From Skeletonema tropicum (Eukaryota; Bacillariophyta; Thalassiosirophyceae; Thalassiosirales; Thalassiosiraceae), in the NCBI GenBank assembly GCA_037178625.1, contig CM074143.1:1984001-2048000 (forward strand): DNA of 64,000 nucleotides, in the 5' to 3' direction. This document shows, in pieces, positions 9,681-19,802 of the stretch. Both the position numbers and the translations under genes were made by a program. Numbering within the stretch: position 1 is the first letter of the stretch; each line of letters begins with the position of its first letter. The notes under the pieces were generated by a model, which saw only the letters and a program-made list of their open reading frames with translations, was not told where the DNA came from and ran no database searches.

Positions 9681-12374
9681 ACAATGAGCGACCAGCATCA
9701 TTTTGACCTGAGAGTTTGGCACTCCCGCTGCTAGCAGTGAAATGGATGACCACCCGTGGTACAGCGCATCATAACAGTCCCCAAGATCTACTGAAGCCAC
9801 TGCATAAGGCCAATGCAGGGTGCGATGAATATCCTGATAAAGTATTCGGTTCATGGTAGCATTCTTGGCTCCAGAGAAGGCTTTCGCATGTTGTTCCAAA
9901 GGTAGTAGATTCTCACGATTCAGATTCCTCATCATACGTTGAGCAAAGATAACCTTCAGGACGTAATTGAAATCAGCCTCAAAAAGACAGATGGCTCGAA
10001 GTTTATTGATGAAGACAGTACCCATTTCTTTCTGCAGTAAAACTATCACTGTATGTAGCCATCGTTTAAGTGGCCAACCAAGACGAATCGCAGTATTCAG
10101 TTTTGCGACTTGGAGGGAGGTGAGTTCCTTGTCGAAAGCTGCACAGACGTAATGGTCGTAATGTATATTGGAGTACGACGATTGAGTGTCGATTCGACAA
10201 TGCTTCCACCAATATTGAAACTCCTCTTCCTCTATGTAAGGATCCAAGCCGAGATGTTGTGTCTTTTGATACAGGGAGGCTGCTTCTTGGAACAAGGCCG
10301 CCACTTCCGGAGGAGTATCAGGAGGAAACTCATACGTACCATGAAGGATTTGTTGAACTGCTGGACCATCTCCAAGGTGGCCGATGTCAGACAGGAAAGG
10401 CTCTGAGGCAAGAATAGATCGATGCCCAAGTTGGTATCTCTCACGAATACAATTGCCAGTTTCAGTTTCAACATCCCCACGTGTTGTGTACCGCGGGGAG
10501 AATTCCGGAAAATCTTCATCTGGCACTATAACTTCACATAACGGTGAAGCCCGAGGTTTCCCCATCTTCATCTTCAACTTCAGAGTTTTGAATTTCTTCT
10601 GTCTCGCCTCCTTCTTCAAAATCCGCTTGACTTCGTCCGCTGCTTCGTCATCCCCTCGTTTCTTTGCTGCTGCCAATCTCTTTTGCAGCATACGATTTCT
10701 CAGCATGGGCGCATCATCACGTAGGGCTTCAAGAAGTTCTATGCAAGCGAAGCGTTCCGTCTGTGCTTCGGCAATGGTGATGTCCCGAGGTTCAGGAACG
10801 TCTATCGCTTGGCATAGTTTGAATAGATTCCGACCGTCAGGTACCTTCCCTTGCTTGAAGCGAATAACTCTATTTAGACATCGTAGCTTCCGAAGAACGA
10901 CAGAAACTTCTTCACAAAAGTCAATATTCCGATTCCCACCTCTATTACACTCCCGTTCAGCACAACGTTGATGTTCCGTTTCCTGCACATCCCATCGATT
11001 GAGGAGGACGAGTTTCTCTTCTTTGGTGAGAGCTGTGGAATTTGCAATAGTATCCAGTCGTTGCCTCATATTGTGCCGCTCATTCAGTTCATTCAATCTC
11101 TTGTTGTACGCCGTCCGTAGACGGGGAACTTTACTCCGAACCCCACGCCCTTGTGGGCGTGGCATATGAGGAAGATGGGTGCCTAAAACCGATGGAGCAT
11201 GGAAATCAAACACCAACAGACGATGGTCCCCAACGTGGGCGCCGTGAGCAGCTGCATATGCATTTGTACACAGAATCCCCTCGGTAGCAAACATTGTCAT
11301 CAGAGGTTTACGTCCAGATTCATGAGAGTTCGGTAGGTGTTCTCCATTGATACGTTGAAATTGACATGACATCTGCAAATCCTCCTCCTGCAGACGCGTT
11401 GCTAGACCGTCTCGATATACGTCTTCATTGAAGTCACCAACTAGAATGATATTGTCACCCTTCTTTTTCCATAATAATAGCTGTTTGACCAATTGTTGAA
11501 TGAAGTATTTGCATGGATCTGTGAAACAACCTCTACCCCGAAGGTATCGCTGTCGTTGGCTGTATACGGTGTAGTTGCGGTGACGTTGGTTTCGACGACC
11601 ATATCTCGATGAAGAGGGAGGATTATAGGCACAAATCAGCCAAGTGGCGTGTGTTTCGGTACCAAGACGCATATAGCACCATTGGCCTAACGAATCATCG
11701 TCCATTCCTTTCTTAGAAGCAAAGCCGGAAGTTCTGCCAGTAGCTAGAATTGAGGTCCCCCCAGGTTGAGTTCTACCATCGGAGCCAGACAGCCTATCGT
11801 TCCGATTGTAGGCTACACTGCAATAGCGTTCTTCCCCAATACCAAAGACGTCATCAAACTGCTGATCTGATGTTGACATGTCCCATTGAACACAGTTTTC
11901 AACGCTGCAATAAATATCTGACTGAAACTTTTTCCGAGTGGTTTCTATCCTGCCTATCTTCTCATTTTCTCTTCCTTTAGTGAACAGTTGCAGGCCATTA
12001 ACGTTATTTAAAATGATACGCAGGGTATCATGTGTTTTCGGAGGAGGAGGAAGGCCATGTGAATCTCGATCTTGTGTCGCTAACATTTCTTCCAAGTAGT
12101 CCACTTGATCGTCAACATCTCGTTTTGCTGCCTTCCGAGTATTAATCGATGGGAGAGGGGGACTTGAATGTTCTTTCTGTCCTCCTTTTCTAGATGCCCA
12201 AAAGAGTTCCTTATAGGTGGGTTGTGCTTTTGCTAGAAATCGCTTCTTTTTGTTCCTCCACACGCCTGCCCGGGATTGGGAATGATACCGAGGAGACCCT
12301 GACGGAACTGAGTGTAAGTCACTGCGTTCACCACTAGAGACACTCATACTAGAGGCCGCAGAACTGACGCTCAT
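9681..12374 (-). CDS. LINE-A ORF2, N-terminal part: APE endonuclease and start of RT
   Basis: The start ATG (12374) overlaps the ORF1 stop in a TAATG pentamer. After a Ser-rich N-terminus, residues of about 115-390 form an AP-endonuclease-like domain: LRIILNNVNGLQ at its start, GDFNED at 313-318 and GDHRLLVFDF at about 382-391, the last supplying the catalytic Asp-His pair. A basic, helical linker leads to the RT fingers and palm, ending with motif A (VDLGDCYDAL). The endonuclease nicks the target DNA to prime reverse transcription. In the sequence as it stands, translation runs into the 80-bp insert and stops at 9624, giving a 916-residue truncated product. The rest of the protein is encoded at 6991-9591 and 4523-5410. 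Confidence 0.88.
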
Positions 12375-12796
12375 TATGTAGTCGTCCGACTTCGATCCAT
12401 CGCAGACACGAAGGCTGGAGGAGGATCTTGGCCAGGACGATTACCCGAAGCGTGGTCATATTCATTGTAATCACATTTGTCGAAAATACGGGAAAGGAAG
12501 CTTCCAGCTGATATGATGACTGTTTTAGATGATTTACACCAAAGTAGAAAGAGCAATTGCTCTGTTGGGATCAATTGCGATGTGATAGATTGTTTGCTTT
12601 TCAATTGCACAAGCACAAGACAAAATTTGAATTTGGCACGCCTCCGGCTGTCGGCGATATAATTGCTTAGTTCAAATTTGTACGATGATCTCCACACCAA
12701 GACAAGGCGATATAGACGATAGGGGGTTGGATCTCCCACTGTCAATAGAGCATCTTGGAGCTGAAAAACGGAATCCATAGCAGATCTCAACGCCAT
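12374..12796 (-). CDS. Possible LINE-A ORF1
   Basis: A 140-residue frame directly upstream of ORF2; its TAA shares its last base with the ORF2 ATG. This arrangement is known in some LINEs, where ORF2 is translated by termination-reinitiation, and it is the main reason to regard the frame as genuine. It has no recognisable zinc knuckle, RRM or coiled coil. It contains a Leu-rich hydrophobic middle and a Pro/Asp/Arg-rich end. It may be a decayed or short ORF1, or a chance ORF in the 5' leader. Confidence 0.4.
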   Translation of the reverse strand: MALRSAMDSVFQLQDALLTVGDPTPYRLYRLVLVWRSSYKFELSNYIADSRRRAKFKFCLVLVQLKSKQSITSQLIPTEQLLFLLWCKSSKTVIISAGSFLSRIFDKCDYNEYDHASGNRPGQDPPPAFVSAMDRSRTTT

Positions 12797-12913
12797 CGTC
12801 AGCGCGAGGTCGATGTCCCTGAACTACTAATTCCTACGTAGAATCTGATATTTTTTGTTATTTTGTTATTTCCATCCTAAGGCCACACGTTCGATAATTC
12901 CACGCGGAAATTA

Positions 12914-12933
12914 TTGGGGAAGGAAATATACTC
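12914..12933. repeat. Target-site duplication of LINE-A, right copy
   Basis: A perfect 20-bp copy of 4331-4350, directly beyond the 5' end of LINE-A. Confidence 0.9.
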
Positions 12934-12949
12934 TGTAGAGAATTTGCTT

Positions 12950-13045
12950 TTATATTATTATTTCATCTACCCAAGAAGTAAAGAAGCTGCGTACAGTCAA
13001 TACTAATTCATTACCTTTCTCTTGTGCGATGTTAGGTTTATCAAC
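12950..13045 (-). pseudogene. Detached 3' end of the host ORF at 46558-46857
   Basis: These 31 codons plus TAA on the minus strand read on in frame from the ORF at 46558-46857 once the Gypsy element Gyp1 and one copy of its CTCCT target duplication are removed. The C-terminus ends in three isoleucines. Gyp1 split this gene, and a later inversion moved the 5' part 34 kb away. Its stop lies only about 20 bp from the LINE-A target site, so this gene and the WW/VFG gene were originally convergent and close together. The function is unknown. Confidence 0.7.
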
Positions 13046-13050
13046 CTCCT
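13046..13050. repeat. TSD CTCCT of Gyp1 (partner 46853-46857, inverted)
   Basis: CTCCT precedes the 5' LTR. The reverse complement AGGAG precedes the inverted 3' LTR at 46858. The match across 34 kb is evidence that both LTRs belong to one insertion later separated by inversion. Confidence 0.85.
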
Positions 13051-13350
13051 TGTCATAGGCACTGGCTACATTAGCCAGATACCAATCCCGTTTCCTGTAG
13101 CCTAGCACATGGTCCAGCTCGCCAATGACTCGCTAAGTCATTGTCTGTCCTTCCTTCCACGTTAAGTAACAGATAACGTATGAGAGCCACAGGATCTCAT
13201 TACGTCACCCTTATCAATCGATGACGTGTCTTCCTTCAGCCATCTTCTTCCGGAAGCTGCATCGATCACTCTTAACGCAGACTATGTAGCATAATTTACA
13301 TAATACCAAATTATTCATTCAACTCACCGTATCAGCTACCGCCGCTGACA
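13051..13350 (+). repeat. Gyp1 5' LTR
   Basis: A 300-bp LTR starting TGTCATAGGC and ending GCTGACA. The inverted partner at 46858-47153 is 296 bp, with a 4-bp indel (tatg) and a few substitutions. It should carry the promoter of the element. Confidence 0.9.
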
Positions 13351-13430
13351 CTAATAATATTATTACTCAGTCCTGTTCCCAAGGAACAGGCAGTGAAAGT
13401 AGCAGATTCCTCTAAAATAAAGAGAAGACG

Positions 13431-15026
13431 ATGTCGAGATTACTCAGAGTAGTCAACGACAGCAATAATTGGATGGTAGGAGATCGGTTCACGGCGAACA
13501 CGTACTCTCAAATCAATCAGCATAAGACTGCAAATCCAAAAGTTAAAATTGAACGCGGCTGGTTCCTGAACGAAGAACGTGTAACGTTCAGTTTCTCCAG
13601 GGACCCAAAGAAAGCTCGCCCATCGACTGCCGGCAACCGGTTCGAAATCAAAATAGGAGGTGTAAAAAAACAAGTCAGCTCGCTCGTCAGCAGAGCCTAC
13701 GACGACTTCATCCAAAAACAAGCAGACTGCATCAACGCCTATTATGATACCAAGCTCATTGCGCAGCTTGAAGATTTGGTCAGCGTCAGGGACGCGCATC
13801 AACAAAACTACAACAAACAAAGAGCCAAGCTCGAAAATCTCAAAAGGTTTGGTGGTTCCGAAGAGGACATCAAGAAAACAAAAAAAGAAGTCAAACAACA
13901 ATCCGAGGCGCTAGAAAGCACCAAGGACAGTATTACTGACAGGGTAGAAAAGATGCGCACAATGTACATCAACTTCATCGGGGATCTCCATGGAACCTTC
14001 ACCGACACGGTGGAAACTACCCTACTTAAACCTACAACGCATGAAACTACATCATATGAATTGAAAAAGGTAGCTTTCCAGTGGGACAATACCAAAGACG
14101 AACCAGTAGGTCGCATCGAGATGTATGATGACAGGGTCGACGACATCACCTTCAACGATCCAGACGTCAAGTTCCGCTACGAAATGCAAGAAGTAAAACA
14201 AGAGATTGACGCTCCTCGGGGACTTTCCTTTGAGGGCATCATGAACGCCATTCGCAGCCATGCTGTGCATCAGGGGGGTTACGGCCGTGCCGAAATCCAA
14301 AAGAAAAAGATGACCAATCATGCTCTCTTTCCTCCCAACGGCGAAATCCCAGTGAAGGACTTTGTGGGCTTCCTGGAAGATATTAATCGTAACATTCCCT
14401 TGTTGCCGAGCACGAAGGATAATCCAATGTATATAAATAACGATCAGGTCCCATGGGGGAACAAGCCTTTCACCCAGAAGGAGTTATGTGACATCCTGGT
14501 CGACTGCATGCCCAAAAAGGTGCAGACTCTGTTCAAATCGCATAATGCAAACAACACTGTACGTTTTGACGTCAAACTTTTGGCGAATGAACTTCAGCCC
14601 CTTGTCGATCAAGTGCGCACCGAGCAGAAAGCTTCTCAACCCCAGGGGGGGGGAGGAGGAGGTGGTGGTGCTGGTAAGAATTCCAGTAACCGCAACAACC
14701 AACGTGGAAACCGTAAGAATGGTCAAGGCAACCAAAACCAAGCGGACAGCGAAACGAAACATTGCAAACTTTGCAAGAAGTTTGGAGGCGCTCATCACAA
14801 CCACAATACCGCTGACTGTCAAAAGTACAATGAAGATGGCAGCTTGAAACGTCAGCGCGGTCGTGACAACTACAGCAACAAGGAAGTAGTAGAAATGCTA
14901 GCCAGCATGAAAGCCGATAACAAGAAATTGAGAAAGTCAGTGCATGCCCTTCAGAAGGGTAGTGCCAAGAAGAAGAAGCGTAGCATGAGCTACAGCGAAG
15001 GAGAAGAAGATTCCGACAGCGAATAG
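13431..15026 (+). CDS. Gyp1 Gag polyprotein
   Basis: A 531-residue protein that would assemble virus-like particles in the cytoplasm. The N-terminal half has no named motif. Residues of about 115-180 are rich in Lys/Glu/Gln and likely helical or coiled. Towards the C-terminus are a Gly run, an Asn/Arg/Gln-rich basic stretch and a Cys/His cluster (KHCKLCKKFGGAHHNHNTADC, about residues 443-463) that can serve as a nucleocapsid finger, although it is not a standard CCHC knuckle. It ends with an acidic Ser/Asp tail and TAG. The frame remains open past the TAG into pol. Confidence 0.85.
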   Translation: MSRLLRVVNDSNNWMVGDRFTANTYSQINQHKTANPKVKIERGWFLNEERVTFSFSRDPKKARPSTAGNRFEIKIGGVKKQVSSLVSRAYDDFIQKQADCINAYYDTKLIAQLEDLVSVRDAHQQNYNKQRAKLENLKRFGGSEEDIKKTKKEVKQQSEALESTKDSITDRVEKMRTMYINFIGDLHGTFTDTVETTLLKPTTHETTSYELKKVAFQWDNTKDEPVGRIEMYDDRVDDITFNDPDVKFRYEMQEVKQEIDAPRGLSFEGIMNAIRSHAVHQGGYGRAEIQKKKMTNHALFPPNGEIPVKDFVGFLEDINRNIPLLPSTKDNPMYINNDQVPWGNKPFTQKELCDILVDCMPKKVQTLFKSHNANNTVRFDVKLLANELQPLVDQVRTEQKASQPQGGGGGGGGAGKNSSNRNNQRGNRKNGQGNQNQADSETKHCKLCKKFGGAHHNHNTADCQKYNEDGSLKRQRGRDNYSNKEVVEMLASMKADNKKLRKSVHALQKGSAKKKKRSMSYSEGEEDSDSE

Positions 15027-18000
15027 GATGATTGGCGCAGCGCCAACACAATCATGCAAACTGAATCCGAATACGAGCAACTAGAAGAACTTAAACCTAG
15101 AAAACTCTTTAAGCATATCCATGATTGTGAGCCGATAAACGGCGCTTGTAACATTGACTACAGTGGTAGGAAAGCTCATCACGCTACTCTTAAAGCTACT
15201 GTAAGGAAAGGGATGGGCCTCAAGACCGTCGTCTTAGGCAGCCCCGTATTTAAAAGGAGACTTAACAAGAGGACTCGGCCCTTTCGAATCTTATTGGACA
15301 CCGGTAGTGATGGAGACATAGCCTTCCTCACCCGCTCTGAATTCCTTAAATTTGAAGCGGTACGAAAGAGCCAACCGTCACGATGGACAACCTCCAATGG
15401 AGACTTCATCACCAACGACGTTGCCAAAATGGACTTACTCTTTCCCGAGCTCTCTCAGAGCAAGATTTTTTCCTGCAAAGCAGATGTAAAGATTGTTTCT
15501 GTAAATGATAACCCAACGTACGACCTCATTGTAGGGATAGAGACGTTGGCCCGTTGGAATGCACTCTTGGATTTCGAAAACCGAGTATTAACACTCGATG
15601 GAATCCAGACACCAATGAAGTCGAACAAAGAGCTACAATCTAGACGCGATCTTTTCAACACCTACAATGAGGCAATGGAACCATCCTCAACCACACAGGC
15701 AACAGAAAGAGTCGTCAAGATATTAGACGCCAAGTACGAAAAGGCAGACCTGCCTAAAGTGGTCGAAGAAAACTGCCCAAACCTCACCAATAGCCAGAAA
15801 GAAGCTCTCCTCAAAGTATTGACTCGCCATGAGTCAATGTTTGAAGGCAAATTGGGTACATGGGACAAAGAATTCGTGAATTTTGAGCTGAAGCCAGGGG
15901 CAAAGCCATTCCGAGGTCGGGCCTTTCCCGTTCCTCGAATTCACAGAGATACAATCAAGAAAGAACTAAAAAGACTCATAGACATTGGTGTCTTAGAACC
16001 AATTGAGCAAAGCGAATGGGGAGCCCCCTCATTTGTCATACCAAAAGCAAATGGTACAGTCCGCTTCCTTACGGACTTCCGAGCTCTCAATGCACGCCTG
16101 ATTCGCAAGCCTTATCCCTTGCCAAAGATTGCGCAGACGTTGCAGGAGATCGAGGACTTTCAATGGGCCACAGCGATTGACCTTAATATGGGATACTATC
16201 ACCTTAGGTTGGATCCAGCAACCATGGAAATTTGCACTATCGTGTTTCCATGGGGTCTCTATCGCTACAAACGTCTACCTATGGGGGTCGCCTGTAGTCC
16301 AGACATCTTTCAATCGAAAATGAACGGTCTATTCCATGATTTGGAATATGTAAGAGCATACATTGATGATTTGTTGCTCATCACCGCTGGTACCTTCGAG
16401 GACCATCTGGAGAAACTAGATACAGTTCTTCAAAGATTGCGTGACGCAGGTCTGCAAGTTAACGCTGCCAAATGTAACTTTGCTGCCGAAGAGGTCGAGT
16501 ATCTTGGGTATACTCTGTCACGGGAGGGAATTAAACCTCAAGTGAGCAAAGTCAACGCAATTCTGGCTCTTCAGCCGCCGAAAAACGTCAAAGAATTACG
16601 ACGCATTCTCGGAATAATTCAGTACTATCGAGACCTTTGGCATCGACGTACAGATCTTCTTGCTCCGCTCACTGATCTAGTAGCGGAATGTGGATCCACC
16701 AAGCTTTCTAAAAAGAAAAAGAAAGATGGGACGCAACGTAAAGCGCCTAAGCCTTGGCATTGGGACAGCATTCACCAAGAAGCGTTTGAAGAGATCAAGA
16801 AAATTATTGCACGGGACGTAATCCTAGCATATCCGTCATATGAAGACGATGAGCCTTTCGTAATTTACACAGATGCATCCAAGCGTCAGCTTGGGGGCGT
16901 AATTACACAGAAAAATAGGCCTTTAGTCTTTTTCAGCAGGAAGCTGACTACGGCGCAACGAAATTACTCAGTCACGGACCTAGAGCTCCTCTCTATCGTC
17001 GAATTACTTCAAGAATTCCGAAGCATGCTCTTGGGTCAAAAGATTATCATCTACACTGATCACATCAACCTCACAAGAGACAACATCGGCCAATCTTCTG
17101 ATCGCACACGCCGTTGGATGGTCATCTTGAATGAGTTTGGACCTGACATCAGGTACATCAAAGGTATTGATAACACAGTAGCCGACGCAATATCACGTCT
17201 TGACTACTGTCCAAAGACAAATCCCCACAAAGACGAAGTGGATGAAGACGGCAACTGGAAAACCAACCGTCATGAGAAGTGGAACGCGATGGTTTCCCTT
17301 TTCAGCCATTATAAAAATGACTATGACCCGGAAGACTCACAGTCATTACCACAACCTAAACAAGTGATGACGCATCTCTTCTCACAAGTAGAACAACAGG
17401 AAGACATGGTCTACCCTGTCACTATTAGTGAGATTGCCGCCGAACAGCGTGCTGATGCGAAGTTGAAAAAGAACTTTGAGAAACCTCAGCGTGACTCTCA
17501 GTTCCAACTTATGATCTACGATGATGTCGAAGTCCTCGTTAAGGGCAGAGACACTAGACAACCCAGACTTGTCATACCGGACTCCTTGCAGGAGAAAGTG
17601 CTGGCTTGGGATCACACTTACCTTCAACACCCCGGTAGAGACAGAATGATGGAAACAATTTCCGCAGTAATGTATTGGCACGGTATGAGTGCTCAAATAA
17701 AACGGCTGGTCAAAACCTGCGATAAATGTCAGAAGGGCAAGTCGCGCAAGCGAAAATATGGCCATCTTCCGCCGAAAGATGCAATCGTTAGACCATGGCA
17801 TACCGTCTGCGTCGATCTCATTGGACCAATTGAGATTGAGGACAAAGCCGGTACTTGCATGGATTTCATGTGCATGACTATGATCGATCCGGCCACGGGA
17901 TGGTTTGAGATCGTCGAATTGCCAACTAAAATCGTCGACAAATACGACAAGAAAGAAGACAAAATGATAAAATCAGAGATCATCGACAAATCATCTGAGA

Positions 18001-18136
18001 CAATATCGCGTCTCTTTAACAAATGCTGGTTGAGTCGCAATCCTCGTCCACGATACGTGACGTGTGATAATGGAGGTGAATTCAAACTTCACCTTGCCGA
18101 GTTATGCAAAACTTACACTATTGGTAGAAAGCCGAC
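15027..18136 (+). CDS. Gyp1 Pol (protease, RT, RNase H, integrase part), interrupted by Copia-1
   Basis: The first ATG is at 15054, but the frame is open from 15027, directly after the gag TAG and in the same frame. Counted from 15054, the aspartic protease has LLDTGSDG with DTG near residues 82-84. RT has FLTDFRALN and YIDD at 436-439. RNase H has YTDAS at about 605-609. The integrase has the HPGRDRM...CDKCQKGK zinc module, DLIGPI and CDNGGEF. The third catalytic acid, Glu in NAILERVHG, is on the displaced part at 47372-47896. Reading across the Copia-1 insertion joins GRKPT to SSRNPQ without a frame break. Only the insertion breaks the chain, so the element looks young. Confidence 0.92.
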
Positions 18137-18379
18137 TGTTAGAATAGACGATATAGGAGTTTGTCCCAGCGGTAGTCATACCGGGACCGCTTACTCCTTA
18201 CTTGGCTTGTTCTAGCTCGACTCTCGACGGCACGTCGACCAACGCTCTTGTCCGCCCGAATACACTATAGAAGTAAATAGTAAAACCCCCTTTACTGTGT
18301 GGTGTTGTTCCATATAACGTACGTCCTTAGACGGTTGGAACGGCATCCACTAAACACTTCTATTACCGTAATTGTAACA
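18137..18379 (+). repeat. Copia-1 5' LTR
   Basis: A 243-bp LTR, TGTTAGAATAG...AATTGTAACA. The inverted 3' LTR at 47897-48139 has the same length; I noted about two differences. TSD CCGAC. Confidence 0.9.
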
Positions 18380-18408
18380 GTTCATCAGACTGTTCTACGG
18401 CTGCAATT

Positions 18409-18978
18409 TTGTCTACGATGGCAAACGACAATATATCATCTGTTGACGGGTCCGCATCATCCGACGCAGAGATACTCAAGCAACTAGTTAAGAAAAATGT
18501 CAAAGCCACCAAAGCCCTCGTGAGCAAGTTGGAGGAATTGACTACTACGTTGTCTACGGGTCTCTCTACTTTGTCAGATACTTTGAAAGACGTTGGATCT
18601 CTTGATTCTGTGGTGACATCTTGTGATGGGATTGCTGCGCAATTGACTGCCATCAATTCTTTTTACACTCAATCTGGCCAGACTTGGAAGTCCTGCCCCG
18701 GCGATCTCGCAAAGATTGCTACCGCCATGGACACTTCCTCGTCGGCCTCAACAAAGATGTCTTCGGCAACGAATCCTCATTCACGCCCTATTAATTTAGC
18801 AACCACATCAGGAGTGAAGGGATGGCTAGCAGGCGTTGATTTGCCCGCTCATATTCCAGTCGATATCCACGTTGGTCCTGAAGCTAAAGCCCTATTCAGA
18901 GTGCTCCTTGAGCATCTGGACGTTTGTGGGTTTGGCAGTCTCCTCCGGTCAATTTGTCAACTTTGTGCTTGCAGCTAG
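18409..18978 (+). CDS. Copia-1 Gag-like N-terminal ORF
   Basis: A 189-residue frame starting 30 bp after the 5' LTR, the expected place for gag. It has an acidic Ser-rich start, then a Leu/Thr-rich helical, possibly coiled-coil segment (residues of about 20-65), and ends in a Cys-rich stretch without a zinc knuckle. The stop at 18978 is probably premature: no ORF links it to the pol frame beginning near 19803, so gag looks broken. Confidence 0.5.
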   Translation: MSTMANDNISSVDGSASSDAEILKQLVKKNVKATKALVSKLEELTTTLSTGLSTLSDTLKDVGSLDSVVTSCDGIAAQLTAINSFYTQSGQTWKSCPGDLAKIATAMDTSSSASTKMSSATNPHSRPINLATTSGVKGWLAGVDLPAHIPVDIHVGPEAKALFRVLLEHLDVCGFGSLLRSICQLCACS

Positions 18979-19802
18979 GAGTCATTCCGCTCAGTACTTG
19001 ATCGTCCGAATAAATTAGCATTCAGCCCTACTTCGATGATCTCCACCGACGGTTTCCTGCAGCGAAGGGAGAATATTCGTCCCTAGGATTTTATCCCGCA
19101 AATACCAACTGTAACCAACCAACACAACTGTAGCTATGGCCGTTCCTTCCCTGCCGGTTGGAAGGGGGGGGGGGTGACGTAGTGATGATGGTGTTACGCT
19201 TGAGAATTCACATTCCACGATCTATTGATGCTGTATTCGCTTGGAAACTTTTTTATCTCGATGTGACTCCTTCTGGATCGATGAATCGATGCACTCAATC
19301 ATACAATGTCTGATGAATGATTCTTCAGCATTGCGTGGCAGATCTTCTGATCACAGCTTCGTTATCATTCACGAGGGAGAAAGATAAGTTCAAGCATGAG
19401 TTTTGTATAGCTGATCGCGTTGAGTCTTATCAGAGTAGTCAAATGGGTTGACATAAGTTGTTCGGAAATCACGTTTATTGCATGGCTCCTTGAAGGGATA
19501 TTGAGCGCACTTTTCGCCTATATCCAGTAGGATCATGACTTGTTCAAGTGGTCTCTGTTCGGTCTCCTTTAGATGGCAACGATAGACAAGAAATTAAGAA
19601 TTTAAGTTGTATCCGGCTTTGTGAAAGCAATGCCATTTTTTTTCTCTCGTTCAGTGCATTTGCTTTATTTTGCAGCAGTGACGATTTTGGTAGCCCGTAC
19701 CTCTGCGGTAGGCAGTGGAGTTCCTGGTAGCCTCGAGTACACGAGATTCAAGCCAAAACATGTGCAAACTAATCTTGGCCTGCTTGGAAGTTATGTGCTT
19801 GA
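18979..19802 (+). other. Copia-1 gag/pol junction, no intact frame
   Basis: An 824-bp stretch between the gag-like ORF and pol with stops in all frames and a G-run near 19165. It is probably decayed gag coding sequence of Copia-1; no separate gene is seen. Confidence 0.45.

Larger units (their letters stand above)
4351..12913 (-). mobile_element. LINE-A, non-LTR retrotransposon with APE endonuclease, RT and RNase H
   Basis: This minus-strand element of 8.56 kb includes later insertions and is bounded by a perfect 20-bp target duplication. Reading from 12913 downward it has a short 5' leader, a small ORF1 (12796-12374), and a long ORF2 with AP-endonuclease, reverse transcriptase, RNase H and a Cys/His finger, then an acidic/Arg-rich tail and a 3' UTR ending near 4351. 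ORF2 is cut by an 80-bp LINE tail (9592-9680) and a deleted Gypsy (5415-6989). Removing both, with one target copy each, gives one uninterrupted frame of 2060 codons (898+867+295). It is related to LINE-B at the right end of the window but lacks that element's Ulp1 domain. It inserted about 160 bp past the stop of the WW/VFG gene. Confidence 0.9.
13051..18136 (+). mobile_element. Gyp1 (Ty3/Gypsy), left part: 5' LTR, gag, most of pol
   Basis: The element begins at 13051 and is interrupted at 18136 by Copia-1 (TSD CCGAC at 18132-18136 and, inverted, 47892-47896). Its remaining part (integrase end, 3' UTR, 3' LTR) is at 46858-47896 on the minus strand. The reunited element is about 6.1 kb, with gag and pol in the same frame separated by one TAG. 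It is inserted in a host ORF (12950-13045 plus 46558-46857). Confidence 0.9.
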
